The notes below the pieces were generated by a model, which made no database searches, was not told where the DNA came from, and worked only from the letters and a program-made list of their open reading frames with translations. 64,000 nucleotides of DNA from an uncultured Anaerotignum sp. (GTDB lineage: Bacteria; Bacillota; Clostridia; Lachnospirales; Anaerotignaceae), in assembly GCA_910578425.1 (NCBI GenBank), contig CAJTQX010000006.1, positions 16,616 through 80,615 on the forward strand, written 5' to 3'. Both the position numbers and the translations under genes were made by a program. Positions 43,086 through 51,969 of the stretch are shown piece by piece; the first letter of the stretch is position 1, and each line of letters starts with the position of its first letter.

Positions 43086-46000
43086 TTACTTCTGGGTAAT
43101 GGCAGTCCAGTTCTCAACATAGCTGTCCGCACTGCGACGCTCATAATCGTGAGAGTTGGTTGCTTCCAGAACCTGATAGTAATACCATTTTCCTTTTTGG
43201 TTGTCAGGCCACTGCTTCGCATCAGCCAACAGACCTTCTTCGTCTACCTCGCGGTTCAGGACCTTGTTAATCAGCGTCATTGCCTCAGCACGCGTAATTG
43301 CGTTCGTCGGCCGGAATGTGTTGTCAGGATATCCGCCAACCCATCCTTTATCTGCCGCATTGGAAATCAGCTGTTCAGCCCAGTGCCCCTCAGTATCGGT
43401 GAAAGGATTTGTCACGTTTTCGGATACACTGTCAAAGCGGGAGGCAATCGCCGCAAATTCTGCACGGGTGATTGTCTGTCCGGGCTTAAATGTACCCTCT
43501 TTGTAACCACTGATGATACCTGCATTCGCAAGTGTGGAAATAGCGTTGTTGGACCAACGGCTGCTGTCAACATCGCTGAAGTTATTTACACCTGTTTCAT
43601 AGACCGTACGGGAAACATCCGTCAGCAGGCGGTAGAAAATTGCCGCCACTTCTTCACGGGTAATGTTATTGGTAGGGCGTACCGTACCATCCGTATAACC
43701 GCTTACATAAGCGAAGTGGTCCTCGCGGTTCAGCGAAGTGAGGTCCGCCAAAGGCACTTCACCATCATCAATGGTAACCGTATTGTCGTTGGTTGTTGAA
43801 TCATTGTTGTTAGTGGTATTGTTGCTGGTGTTTCCGCTGCTGGAACCACCGCCGCCACCACCGCCGCCGCCACCGCCGCCGGAGCCACCGCCGCCGGTAT
43901 TGCCGCTGGTAAAGTTAGCGATTACTGTGTATGTGTGTCCTGCTTCCACTGTAAATACATTTTCCAGAGCCGCGCTCGTGCTCAGTGCCTGGTTGCCAAG
44001 CGTCCAGTTTGTGAAACGCCCGCTGCCCACTGTAGATGCTGCGTTGCGCAGTGTTTCTGCTCTGCTGGCAACATTCGGGCGCAGGTCAAACATCTGGTAT
44101 GCATCTCTTACTGTTCCGTAAGTGGTGTTGCTGGAACGGTAATAAACAACTGCCTGCTGGTCATCGGGGATTCCGTCAGGGCTGTTGCCGTTCGTGCCGC
44201 CGCCGATGTTGTCAAGTGCGTAGCGAACATCAACGCTTACATTTTCATCACCTGCGGTCACAGTCGGAAGCGTTTCGTCAATGCGGATATAGTGGTTTCC
44301 GCCATTGTCGAATGCAGCGGGTGCATCTGTGTCTGTAACCGTATAATCCTCGCCGTCAGGTACGGTAACGGGGATGCTGACAATCGTATTGCCGTTATGA
44401 ACCCTGTTTACCGTAATAGTATGTCTGCCGTCAGCCTCAACCCACTGTGCGGTAAAAGTGATGGTCTTGTCACCATTTTCATCTGTTGCTTCCGCCTTTG
44501 TCCAGCCAACAAAAACATTGCCGTCTTTTGTCGGTACAGTCAGAGCAATCTGCTCGCCAGCTGCGGCAACATGCTTGAAGGTGTCGCCTTCTACATTCCA
44601 TTCACTGCCTTCGGGAGGCGTCCATAAACCGCCGTTCGGGTCAACGATAATGGTGGTGCCAGAAGCAACCTCTTCGCCTTTGCTCTCAGGCTCTTCTCCA
44701 TCCTTGTACCCAGGATACGTAATTGTAGCGGTATCTTTGAGACAAGGTACGATAATGGTAACGTCCTCCTTCGCAATACCTGTGACGTTATCCGGAAGCT
44801 CTCCTTTGATTACATAGTCTTCAGGTACGTTGGTGTTGACTTCGTCAGTAACATTATACTCGCTGCCCTTATCAACTTCTTCTGTGAATGTGTCAATTAT
44901 TTCATTAGCCTCGTTCACATACCGAATTGTGATTGTAACTTTTTCCGGTTCAACAGGCTTAACCGTTACCGTTTTACTGCCTGTTACAGGTGTTGTAACC
45001 TCAGCACTGGTAACGTCGACATTATTTGTGATATCTTTACCTGCATCATCTGCTGTAACAGTATAGGTGTACGTAATGGTCTTGGTTTCTCCAACAGCAA
45101 GGTCGAATAGACCAAAAGAGCTGCCTTCGGCAAGCACAACTTTGTCATCCATCGAATCCGTAACCGTAATACCTGTCAGTTTAACATTGCCAGTGTTTTC
45201 AACCGTAACCGTATAGGTAATCGTTTCGCCTACACTTGCAGTTGCCTTGTCAGCAGTTTTCGTAACGCTCAGCGCGGGAGCCGGTGTAACCGGTTTTTCC
45301 GTACCTGTGTTGGTGCTGCCGCTGCCGCCGATGCCGTCTTCAGGTTTAGTCGGCCTTCCGCCGCTGCCTGTACCTTCGGATACATTGCCGCTCATACCGG
45401 TATCAGTCGTAGTGCCGGCACCGCTATTAACAGAACTTCTGAAAGCAGCCGCTTTCCTCATTCCAGACTGATTATAAGCGTCTTTGTCAATCTGGGCATA
45501 AACTTCGACATAGTTGGCTACTGTTTCGTTCTCGTCGCCTGTTACGCCGCTTACTGTCGCCGTATACTGCACCTTGATGCTCTCTCTGCTCTGCAATGTT
45601 TTGCCATCTGCCGCAATATACAGCAGGGGTTTCAGATCGCCCTCCGCCGGGTAGTAATCGTACGCTGCTGTCCAGCCATCGGAAACAGCAGTGACTTCGA
45701 TATCCGTTAACTTCACATCCATATCATCGAAGAACTCAAGGTCTTTCAGAGGAAGATTCTTTATGTTCTCTACCGTTACGGTATAGCGGACAACATCGCC
45801 GTTTTTCAGTTTGCCAACGCCGTCCGGATCCGTCCAAGCGACAGAGTCTTCACTCTTAACCTGCTTCTGGATGATCTTTGTGACCTTAATTCCAGCATCA
45901 TTTTTGTTAGCCCATACAGCGTAAAGCGTCTTTTCGGGATTTTCCTCCGTAAGAGTTATTGTCTGCTTCGGCTGGTATGATGCTGTTTTTGCATCTTCCG

Positions 46001-48665
46001 TATCCGCCCAGCCCATGAATTTAAAACCTTCTTTAGTAGGCTCTGTGCTGGAAATCGTGAATGTTGCGTCTTTTTGCTCCACTACGCCGGGGCCGCCTGT
46101 GCCGCCATTCGCGTCATACGTCAGCGTATAGTTCTCTGCGACCTCCGCGGGGGTGGCTTTCGTAGCGGTAGAGCTGCTTTCGTCGCCTTTCCCGGGTGTA
46201 ACCTTGGCAGTATTTACCAGATTGTTATCTTTGCTAATGTCATCCTTAGTAAAGGACTTTGTCACATAGATAACAGCTTCGCCGCTCTTGGGGATTGTGC
46301 CGCTCCAAGAAGAGCCGGAAACAAGGGTTGCCCCCTTGTCCTCCACTTCATACTGTGCACCTTCGACACCTGTTACAGTGATTTTGTACAGCAGTGTAAT
46401 CTCAGAACCATCCGCAGGAAGGATAACCTTGCCTTCGCTATTCGGGAAAGTGATGCCAGTAACACCCGTAGGCACATCTGCTGCATTTTCCACCAGTTCC
46501 TTCTTAAACTCGTTCAGTTGTTTCTTCTGCCACGTTGCCGTGTAGGTAATGACACCATTTGTTGCATCATCCTTAGATACCACAGAATTTACCGCAGGAG
46601 CCCAGCCCATAAATTCGTAGCCCTCGCGTTCGGGCTGCTCTTTACCACTAAGTTCTTTGAACGTAGGGGTAGCCTCTCCTTTTTTCAAGCCAGATTTACT
46701 GTAATCCTCGAAAACATTGTCCGGACTGCCATCTGTATAGACGACAGTATAGGTTTCCGGCGAAGTATAATCATACCGGAGTGTGATTACATTCTGAGCT
46801 GCGTCTTTCACCAATATCAAGATAGGAGGTGTGGCTCCAGTATACTCATACTCGAGTTTCTCTTCGCCTGTCGGACCATATTTCGTCCATTTTGGATTGG
46901 CTTTCGCAAGATCATCGCCGGAAATCTCCTGACCAACTACGCCATCTGTGGTCGGAACAGTCATAGTACCTTGTAGCTCGTTATCAAGATAATATTTACG
47001 GACAACCTTGTATGTGGTTTCAGTAGGCGTATCGTCATCGCCCCAAACCGCATACAGCGTCTTGGAAACAGGATTATCTACACTGCCGAAACCATCTTCC
47101 CAATTCAGGGTGATGCTGTTTCCAGCAGTATACGTTGCTGTTGTTGCATTAGGATCCTCAGCCCAGCCTAAGAATGTCTTATTCCCATTGGTAGGCTTAG
47201 TTTGGGGAATAGTGAAGCTTTTTGATGTTGTTCCCACAGTGACTGTCTGGTCAGCAGGGCCGTCTGTACCCCCATTAGGGTCAAAGTGCAGCACATAGTC
47301 AGCTACAATATCGACCGTAAAAGAAGCATAGGAATAGTAGGTATTGTAATCGGCTTGGCACCAGTAGTTCTTATTGCAATACCTACAATAACGATACCTA
47401 CCGTCATAATCGTGAGTATAGTAATACGTCAGGTTAACCGTCGAACTTCCAGGCATTTTCCCTATATAGTCATACTCTAAACAAGGATCGCCATAGTAAT
47501 AGACACCATACTCATCCGGATCCTGCGAGGCATATTCGCCAACAATGTAGCCCGTATCTTGTAATATCGAAGGATTTCCCAAAACAGCTGTACTCATATC
47601 AAGGAAATAAGAATCTTCGTCAGGAATAGTTAAATTCAAGACAACACTCTGATGGAGCATACATTTCCTTATCAATCTTGGCAAACGCTGGTAAATTCCT
47701 TTTTCTCCAACGTGTTTGGTTACTGTCCCCAGCTGTTCATTTTTTGTATCCCAAATGGGGGAGGCAAAATTATTGCTCTCCATATCCAATGCCGCGTCTA
47801 CCTCATCTATAGCGGCAGCGTAAACGGCAACGGCCTCCTGAACGTCCTCGCGATCCTCGTACTCCGTACCAAGCAAAGCTTCGTAGTACTCGGAAACCTC
47901 GCCATAGACGTATTCTGCCACTTCAGCGGCATTTTCCGGCGTGATTTCCGGAATCTCCGCCACAGCGTCTAAAAACGCCTGCACTTCTTCGGGAACCAGA
48001 GCTTCGTCCTCGTCCTCAACGTCATTCTGCTGTTCGTCATCGTTGAATGCGTCCTCATCCTCAATGACAGTCTGGTCCTCATCCTCGAACGTTTCGTCCT
48101 CTACGATGGCTCCCTGATTGTCGTCATTGTCGAATTGGTCTTCTTCTTCCACAACGTCCTTATCGGCTTCGTCAGCCGTATCTTCTACAGGCGGCGTGCA
48201 GCTCCAATAGCCCTCTGCCGCGCTGAAACATTCCTCGCCATGCTCATGCTGGCAGTCCAAAACAGGCTCGCCGGGAGCATAGCAGTCTTCTGTGTGGTGG
48301 TCCTCCTCGCACACCAGAACAGCTTCGCCGGAAGCGTAGCAGTCCTCATCATACTCGTGGTCCTCATCTTCATTTTCGCAAATCAGAACATCTTCACCGG
48401 GGACATAACAATCCTCGTCATGATGGTCCTCTGTGCATTCCAGTACAGGCTCGCCGGGGACATAACAGTCCTCGTCATGCTCATGCTGACAGTTCAGTTC
48501 CTGTTCAGGCTCAATCCATTCGCAGTGCCAGCCATTCTGGTTATGTTCGTGCGTGTCCTCTGCCGCAAATGCAGTAAAAGGCACCGTACCCAAACACATA
48601 GCCAAAGTCAGGAGTGCTGCAAGGCCGCGCCTGTTCAGGCCTTTCCATTTTCTTATATCTTTCAT
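43086..48665 (-). CDS. Giant SLH-anchored surface protein with His/Cys repeats and InlB-type repeats
   Basis: 1859 residues. Signal peptide at 1-33 (LAALLTLAMCLGTVPFTAFA). About 45-165 holds five repeats of the type CxHEHDEDCYVPGEPVLxC, rich in His, Asp and Cys and likely metal-binding or disulfide-linked. An acidic region follows (about 170-250). Then come several InlB/Listeria-Bacteroides repeats (LTYDANGGTGGPG, GFKFMGWADTED), DUF11-like repeats (ASVGETITYTVTVENTGN) and MucBP-like segments (ITIRYVNEANEIIDTF). A poly-Gly/Ser linker leads to three C-terminal SLH domains (YVSGYTDGTVRPTNNITREE and relatives) that attach to cell-wall polymers. Probably an adhesin or S-layer-associated protein. 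ATG at 48665 follows AAAGGAAG. c-di-GMP riboswitches in its leader indicate control by the motile-to-sessile signal. Confidence 0.9.
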   Translation of the reverse strand: MKDIRKWKGLNRRGLAALLTLAMCLGTVPFTAFAAEDTHEHNQNGWHCEWIEPEQELNCQHEHDEDCYVPGEPVLECTEDHHDEDCYVPGEDVLICENEDEDHEYDEDCYASGEAVLVCEEDHHTEDCYAPGEPVLDCQHEHGEECFSAAEGYWSCTPPVEDTADEADKDVVEEEDQFDNDDNQGAIVEDETFEDEDQTVIEDEDAFNDDEQQNDVEDEDEALVPEEVQAFLDAVAEIPEITPENAAEVAEYVYGEVSEYYEALLGTEYEDREDVQEAVAVYAAAIDEVDAALDMESNNFASPIWDTKNEQLGTVTKHVGEKGIYQRLPRLIRKCMLHQSVVLNLTIPDEDSYFLDMSTAVLGNPSILQDTGYIVGEYASQDPDEYGVYYYGDPCLEYDYIGKMPGSSTVNLTYYYTHDYDGRYRYCRYCNKNYWCQADYNTYYSYASFTVDIVADYVLHFDPNGGTDGPADQTVTVGTTSKSFTIPQTKPTNGNKTFLGWAEDPNATTATYTAGNSITLNWEDGFGSVDNPVSKTLYAVWGDDDTPTETTYKVVRKYYLDNELQGTMTVPTTDGVVGQEISGDDLAKANPKWTKYGPTGEEKLEYEYTGATPPILILVKDAAQNVITLRYDYTSPETYTVVYTDGSPDNVFEDYSKSGLKKGEATPTFKELSGKEQPEREGYEFMGWAPAVNSVVSKDDATNGVITYTATWQKKQLNEFKKELVENAADVPTGVTGITFPNSEGKVILPADGSEITLLYKITVTGVEGAQYEVEDKGATLVSGSSWSGTIPKSGEAVIYVTKSFTKDDISKDNNLVNTAKVTPGKGDESSSTATKATPAEVAENYTLTYDANGGTGGPGVVEQKDATFTISSTEPTKEGFKFMGWADTEDAKTASYQPKQTITLTEENPEKTLYAVWANKNDAGIKVTKIIQKQVKSEDSVAWTDPDGVGKLKNGDVVRYTVTVENIKNLPLKDLEFFDDMDVKLTDIEVTAVSDGWTAAYDYYPAEGDLKPLLYIAADGKTLQSRESIKVQYTATVSGVTGDENETVANYVEVYAQIDKDAYNQSGMRKAAAFRSSVNSGAGTTTDTGMSGNVSEGTGSGGRPTKPEDGIGGSGSTNTGTEKPVTPAPALSVTKTADKATASVGETITYTVTVENTGNVKLTGITVTDSMDDKVVLAEGSSFGLFDLAVGETKTITYTYTVTADDAGKDITNNVDVTSAEVTTPVTGSKTVTVKPVEPEKVTITIRYVNEANEIIDTFTEEVDKGSEYNVTDEVNTNVPEDYVIKGELPDNVTGIAKEDVTIIVPCLKDTATITYPGYKDGEEPESKGEEVASGTTIIVDPNGGLWTPPEGSEWNVEGDTFKHVAAAGEQIALTVPTKDGNVFVGWTKAEATDENGDKTITFTAQWVEADGRHTITVNRVHNGNTIVSIPVTVPDGEDYTVTDTDAPAAFDNGGNHYIRIDETLPTVTAGDENVSVDVRYALDNIGGGTNGNSPDGIPDDQQAVVYYRSSNTTYGTVRDAYQMFDLRPNVASRAETLRNAASTVGSGRFTNWTLGNQALSTSAALENVFTVEAGHTYTVIANFTSGNTGGGGSGGGGGGGGGGGGSSSGNTSNNTTNNNDSTTNDNTVTIDDGEVPLADLTSLNREDHFAYVSGYTDGTVRPTNNITREEVAAIFYRLLTDVSRTVYETGVNNFSDVDSSRWSNNAISTLANAGIISGYKEGTFKPGQTITRAEFAAIASRFDSVSENVTNPFTDTEGHWAEQLISNAADKGWVGGYPDNTFRPTNAITRAEAMTLINKVLNREVDEEGLLADAKQWPDNQKGKWYYYQVLEATNSHDYERRSADSYVENWTAITQK

Positions 48666-48683
48666 AGCAAACTTCCTTTCTTT

Positions 48684-48710
48684 GCAAAAACTTCGGACGC
48701 AAAGAGTCCG
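48684..48710 (-). terminator. Riboswitch expression platform (terminator)
   Basis: On the minus strand CGGAC-tctttgc-GTCCG followed by AAGTTTTTG directly after the proximal aptamer. The 5' arm touches the aptamer's closing sequence (GGTTACCGGAC), so ligand binding can change whether it forms. Confidence 0.6.
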
Positions 48711-48790
48711 GTAACCGAACGAGCATCGCGCCAAAGGCACATTAGCCTCTGGTTTTGCGTCCCATTGTTTCCAATGGTTTGCCATATACA
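48706..48790 (-). promoter_or_regulatory. c-di-GMP-I (GEMM) riboswitch aptamer, proximal
   Basis: Minus-strand sequence shows the GEMM core: GGCAAACC, stem ATTGGAAACAAT with GAAA tetraloop-type turn, GGGACGCAAA, CCAGAGGCTAA, a variable stem, and GGTTACC near the end. Located about 45 bases before the SLH gene. Whether the pocket prefers c-di-GMP or the cGAMP variant was not resolved by eye. Confidence 0.8.
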
Positions 48791-48866
48791 GCCCAAGCTG
48801 TCGCACAGAAATGTGCTCTGGCTTATGGCTCTATGCTCCACCGTTTTCGGCGGTTTTGTTCTGTGC
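48784..48866 (-). promoter_or_regulatory. Degenerate third GEMM-like copy
   Basis: Between the two good aptamers the minus strand reads AAAACCGCCGAAAACGGT, GGAGCATAGAGCC, AAGCCAGAGCACATTT and GGGCTGT. It keeps the order and stems of the aptamer (CCGCCGAAAACGG matches the first hairpin) but has lost GGGACGCAAA. Probably a decayed duplicate. Confidence 0.5.
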
Positions 48867-48943
48867 AGCCGAACGAACATCGTACATAAATGTACCTTAG
48901 TCTCTGGCTTTGCGTCCCACCGTTTCCAGCGGTTTGCCTGCGT
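48864..48943 (-). promoter_or_regulatory. c-di-GMP-I (GEMM) riboswitch aptamer, distal
   Basis: Minus-strand sequence: GCAGGCAAACC, GCTGGAAACGGT, GGGACGCAAAGCC, AGAGACTAAGG, stem TACATTTATGTA, GATG and GGCTGC closing the first helix. This is a full match to the class I c-di-GMP aptamer as I know it. Confidence 0.85.
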
Positions 48944-48945
48944 TC

Positions 48946-49366
48946 CTTCTGCCTCCCCGCCGTCAGGAACGCATCTGACAGCAGGATAGCCCCCAGGGCG
49001 GATTCGTCCTCGCCATATAACTCCCCCCCTTCTCGCAAAAATGTTTTATGAATCAGCCTTCCGCAGGTCTTTTCCCCGCTTTGGCAATTCATACCATTCA
49101 TCCAGCAGGCTGCCCTTTGCCGCCGGTACTGTTCTTCTGCATTTTTTGCCGACAGGCTTTCCGTACGCATAAACCCTATAGACAGCCCCCTGCTTATTAA
49201 AAAGCATACCTTTTAATAAGCTGCTTTTTATCATATTTACATTGTTAGAATAGCACAAAATATAGTGTCTTTCAATATTTTTTTGAAAAAATATGGTAAA
49301 GACTAAAACTTACTAAAAAGTATGCTTTTCTGCAAATTTCTACATTTTTTCATCCAAAAAAATGCA
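48946..49366 (-). other. Long upstream leader of the SLH gene, unassigned
   Basis: About 400 bases upstream of the riboswitches. It contains an 11-bp hairpin GCTTATTAAAA / TTTTAATAAGC (49192-49221) and an open frame (49046-49234 minus, starting MIKSSLLKGMLFNKQGAV) of 62 codons with no ribosome site and no recognised family. The far end is AT-rich and likely holds the promoter, which I cannot define. Confidence 0.35.
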
Positions 49367-49395
49367 CAAAAAAAACTATCCGTTCTACGGATAGT
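49367..49395 (-). terminator. Terminator of the secreted protein gene
   Basis: Stem ACTATCCG / CGGATAGT (49375-49395) followed on the minus strand by seven T, 43 bases after the stop at 49438. Confidence 0.85.
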
Positions 49396-49437
49396 CTGTA
49401 AAATTTTACAATTTTTTTATCATTTCTGTTTTTCTGC

Positions 49438-50349
49438 TCATCCCTCTGCCACATACACATATGCGCGATAAAGCTCATTTACCGGCATCCATGTATATTT
49501 ATAATCTGTTTCCCAGCCAATTACCAGCAAAACAGCAGGCTTTTCGTAATACAATATATTTTGTGTCGCGATATACGTCACATTGCCCGGCTCCGAAAAC
49601 CGGTTCGCGGCCTTTATCGCAATCCTTTTCACCGTTTCCTCTTTGATATCCGGCTTAGCGTTTATATCAATTCCAGTCACAGTAAATCTTGTATCAATGC
49701 CCTCCGCCTGTGAAAAATCATCGCCGTTGTATAAATATACATTTCTCCCATCGTAAATCCGCACAAGTCCGCCTGCCTCTGCCAATGTTCGCAGCGGCAT
49801 AAACAAATTCCCCTCACAGCGAAATGTACTGAAAGAAAAATTCACACTGTCTTTGGTCTTAAACGCGTCAAGCTCCGTATCCCTGCTATGGTAATATATG
49901 GGAATGTTGTCAACCGTAATTTCCTTCATATCCGGCAGTTTTTTCTCTGCGGGCATTGCTGATGTCAACAATTCCCGCTCCGCATTTTCTCCCGCTTTCA
50001 GCAGAATGATTTTTTCATCCGGAACATATTCCACGTCTTTCCCCAAAAATTCCGCAGTCTGCCGCACAGGAACATACAGTATTCCGGCATAAACAAAGGA
50101 ATCACATGTCATTTTCCGCTCCTCAAAAAAGACGTCCCTCTGCTCCACCTCTACAAGCCGCCGCTTTGTCTTCTGCATATCCTGAAATATCTGTTTATCT
50201 GCCGGATTCTCTTTTTGCAGACTGCACGGAAACTGCTCCGGCAGCCAAACCTGAAACTCCCCCGAATAAAAAGGCGGTCCGGCAGACGCATATGCAGGCA
50301 CAGTTGTTCCCAGCAAAATACAAATCAGACAAGCAAGCACCCTTTTCAT
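49438..50349 (-). CDS. Secreted protein with copper-amine-oxidase-N-like domains
   Basis: 303 residues. Signal peptide at 1-22 (KRVLACLICILLGTTVPAYA). Two segments of the stalk type seen in copper amine oxidase N-terminal domains follow: SFVYAGILYVPVRQTAEFLG and RCEGNLFMPLRTLAEAGGLV. In Firmicutes this domain usually mediates extracellular or wall interactions and has no oxidase activity. The C-terminal part (TVTGIDINAKPDIKEETV, LLVIGWETDYKYTWMPVNEL) is not recognised. I start at MKRVLACL (50349); upstream ATGs add a non-signal N-terminus. Confidence 0.75.
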   Translation of the reverse strand: MKRVLACLICILLGTTVPAYASAGPPFYSGEFQVWLPEQFPCSLQKENPADKQIFQDMQKTKRRLVEVEQRDVFFEERKMTCDSFVYAGILYVPVRQTAEFLGKDVEYVPDEKIILLKAGENAERELLTSAMPAEKKLPDMKEITVDNIPIYYHSRDTELDAFKTKDSVNFSFSTFRCEGNLFMPLRTLAEAGGLVRIYDGRNVYLYNGDDFSQAEGIDTRFTVTGIDINAKPDIKEETVKRIAIKAANRFSEPGNVTYIATQNILYYEKPAVLLVIGWETDYKYTWMPVNELYRAYVYVAEG

Positions 50350-50441
50350 TGTATCCCCCATTTCCTTCACAGCATCTCGCCGTTCTGTGGTATTCTGTCC
50401 ATTCTGATACTGCCCCCGCAACGCACTCGAGCATATCCCGT

Positions 50442-51140
50442 TTATCCTCGGTTCATATGCTCCAAAGCGTTATTGGCGGCGTTCTGTTCCGCCTCTTTTT
50501 TACTTTTGCCGCTGCCTGAGCCCAACATCCGGCCTTCATGCGTCACCTCTGCCACAAACACCTTATCATGATCCGGTCCCTGTTCCCGCACAATGGCATA
50601 CTGTAACGGGATTTTGCTGATTTTCTGTATGATTTCCTGCAAATGCGTCTTACAGTCCAGGCTGCGGAAATTATTTTTCGTTTCAGCAATACGCCCTTCC
50701 ATCGTCCGCATCACATATGCCTGCGCCGCTTCAATGCCGCCGTCTATGCAGACCGCCCCAATTACGGCCTCAAATGCATCCGCCAAAATCGAATCTCTGT
50801 TCCTGCCGCCTGTGCTTTCCTCGCCCTTTCCCAAAAGGATACAGCGGCCAATGCCCAGCTTTCTGGCAAGCTCCGCAAGTGAGCCCTCGCAGACCACCGC
50901 TGCGCGCAGCTTCGTCAGCTCGCCCTCCGGCATCTGCGGAAACTGGCGGTACATATATTCGCTTACGACCATGTCCAGCACAGCATCCCCCAGAAATTCC
51001 AGCCGTTCATTGTTCTCATGCCCGCCCTTTCTGATCTCATTCGCATAAGAGCTATGGGTCAAAGCAAGCAGGAGCAGATGTTTGTTCAAAAACGTATATT
51101 CGATTTTCCGTTCAAATTCTTTAAGGTACAAATGGTTCAT
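50442..51140 (-). CDS. rnc: Ribonuclease III
   Basis: 232 residues. Nuclease domain with the signature NERLEFLGDAVLDMVVSEYMY near 41-61 and DAFEAVIGAV near 115; C-terminal double-stranded RNA-binding domain (KTHLQEIIQKIS, GSGKSKKEAEQNAANNAL). It processes rRNA and structured mRNAs. GGAG seven bases upstream. It follows the acyl carrier protein gene by two bases, the usual acp-rnc order. Confidence 0.96.
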   Translation of the reverse strand: MNHLYLKEFERKIEYTFLNKHLLLLALTHSSYANEIRKGGHENNERLEFLGDAVLDMVVSEYMYRQFPQMPEGELTKLRAAVVCEGSLAELARKLGIGRCILLGKGEESTGGRNRDSILADAFEAVIGAVCIDGGIEAAQAYVMRTMEGRIAETKNNFRSLDCKTHLQEIIQKISKIPLQYAIVREQGPDHDKVFVAEVTHEGRMLGSGSGKSKKEAEQNAANNALEHMNRG

Positions 51141-51142
51141 TT

Positions 51143-51382
51143 TTATTCTCCGCTGCTTTCTATAACCGTTCTGATATAATCCAAAACATCGCCGACCGTT
51201 TTGATGTTTTCCGCTTTGTCATTGTCAAATTCCATGTCAAACTTTTCCTCCAGCGCGACAATAATCTGGAAAAGTTCCAGCGAATCCGCGTTCAGGTCTG
51301 CGAACGTCGTTTCCGGCGTCAGGCTTTCCTCCGGCACTCTCAGCTGCTCTGCAATAATCTTCAATACTAATGCTTCGTCCAT
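51143..51382 (-). CDS. acpP: Acyl carrier protein
   Basis: 79 residues. The phosphopantetheine serine lies in LNADSLELFQ (canonical DSL) and helix IV follows. Fatty-acid intermediates are carried on this protein. ATG at 51382 follows GGAGG; the frame to 51418 begins before it. It sits between the two small genes and rnc, with plsX further upstream, so the neighbourhood is fatty-acid/phospholipid synthesis. Confidence 0.95.
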   Translation of the reverse strand: MDEALVLKIIAEQLRVPEESLTPETTFADLNADSLELFQIIVALEEKFDMEFDNDKAENIKTVGDVLDYIRTVIESSGE

Positions 51383-51477
51383 ATTCCATTCCTCCAAAAA
51401 TAATCCTTTTTGTTTCATTTCACTATACTCTATTTCTTCCCTTTTGTCAGCAGAAAATAGGGAAATTTCAAAAAATT

Positions 51478-51726
51478 TTAATCCGACAGCTTTTCCTGCT
51501 CATTTCTCTCATTTATCCACTTCTGCCATTCACTTTTTGCCTGCTCCTCCAAAAAGCCATGCCCGTCCCCGGGCTTTTTTGTATCAAGTATTGTGCCATA
51601 TCGTTTCCGGCAAATATGGAGCGCAAACAGCACAGCCCACGATTCCAGCACGCATGTAATCGTAGGGTGCTGCATTACAAATGCGTCCAGCGGCGCAAGA
51701 AAATCCAGTATCGCCTGATAATTCAT
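51478..51726 (-). CDS. Small protein, unknown (82 residues)
   Basis: MNYQAILDFLAPLDAFVMQH followed by a moderately hydrophobic segment (VLESWAVLFALHIC) and a charged, Trp-containing helix (EEQAKSEWQKWINERNE). I do not recognise a family. Its ATG overlaps the stop of the preceding 56-residue gene by four bases (ATGA), so the two are translationally coupled. It lies between plsX and acpP. Confidence 0.6.
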   Translation of the reverse strand: MNYQAILDFLAPLDAFVMQHPTITCVLESWAVLFALHICRKRYGTILDTKKPGDGHGFLEEQAKSEWQKWINERNEQEKLSD

Positions 51727-51893
51727 TGTGATCTCCCCTTTTCTTCCTCAGCTTTTGCTTCCCTCCATAAAAAGAATTTCCGGACCATTGCAGAGAACCA
51801 GAACAAAGCCCAAATGAAAAAGCTGGAAACCGCAACCGCAAAAAGCCTTATCAAAAATTCACTCTGCCAGATAAGTTCCGTCATAAAACCCAT
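51723..51893 (-). CDS. Small membrane protein, unknown (56 residues)
   Basis: MGFMTELIWQSEFLIRLFAV and on: one long hydrophobic helix (about 10-38) followed by a charged tail (REAKAEEEKG). A strong ribosome site (GGGGGTGA) lies just upstream of the ATG. Coupled to the 82-residue gene through an ATGA overlap. The pair may form a small membrane complex; no function is known to me. Confidence 0.65.
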   Translation of the reverse strand: MGFMTELIWQSEFLIRLFAVAVSSFFIWALFWFSAMVRKFFLWREAKAEEEKGRSQ

Positions 51894-51969
51894 GTGTTCA
51901 CCCCCTTAAAACACCTTTCTCACTCCGCACAATTGTTCCCCTGTCGCCCTCCGTTCCAAGGACGTTTCC

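Noticed and set aside
43850..43890. Poly-Gly codon run in the SLH gene as a phase-variation repeat
   Set aside because: The run mixes GGC/GGT-type codons, so it is a trinucleotide linker that would not shift the frame.
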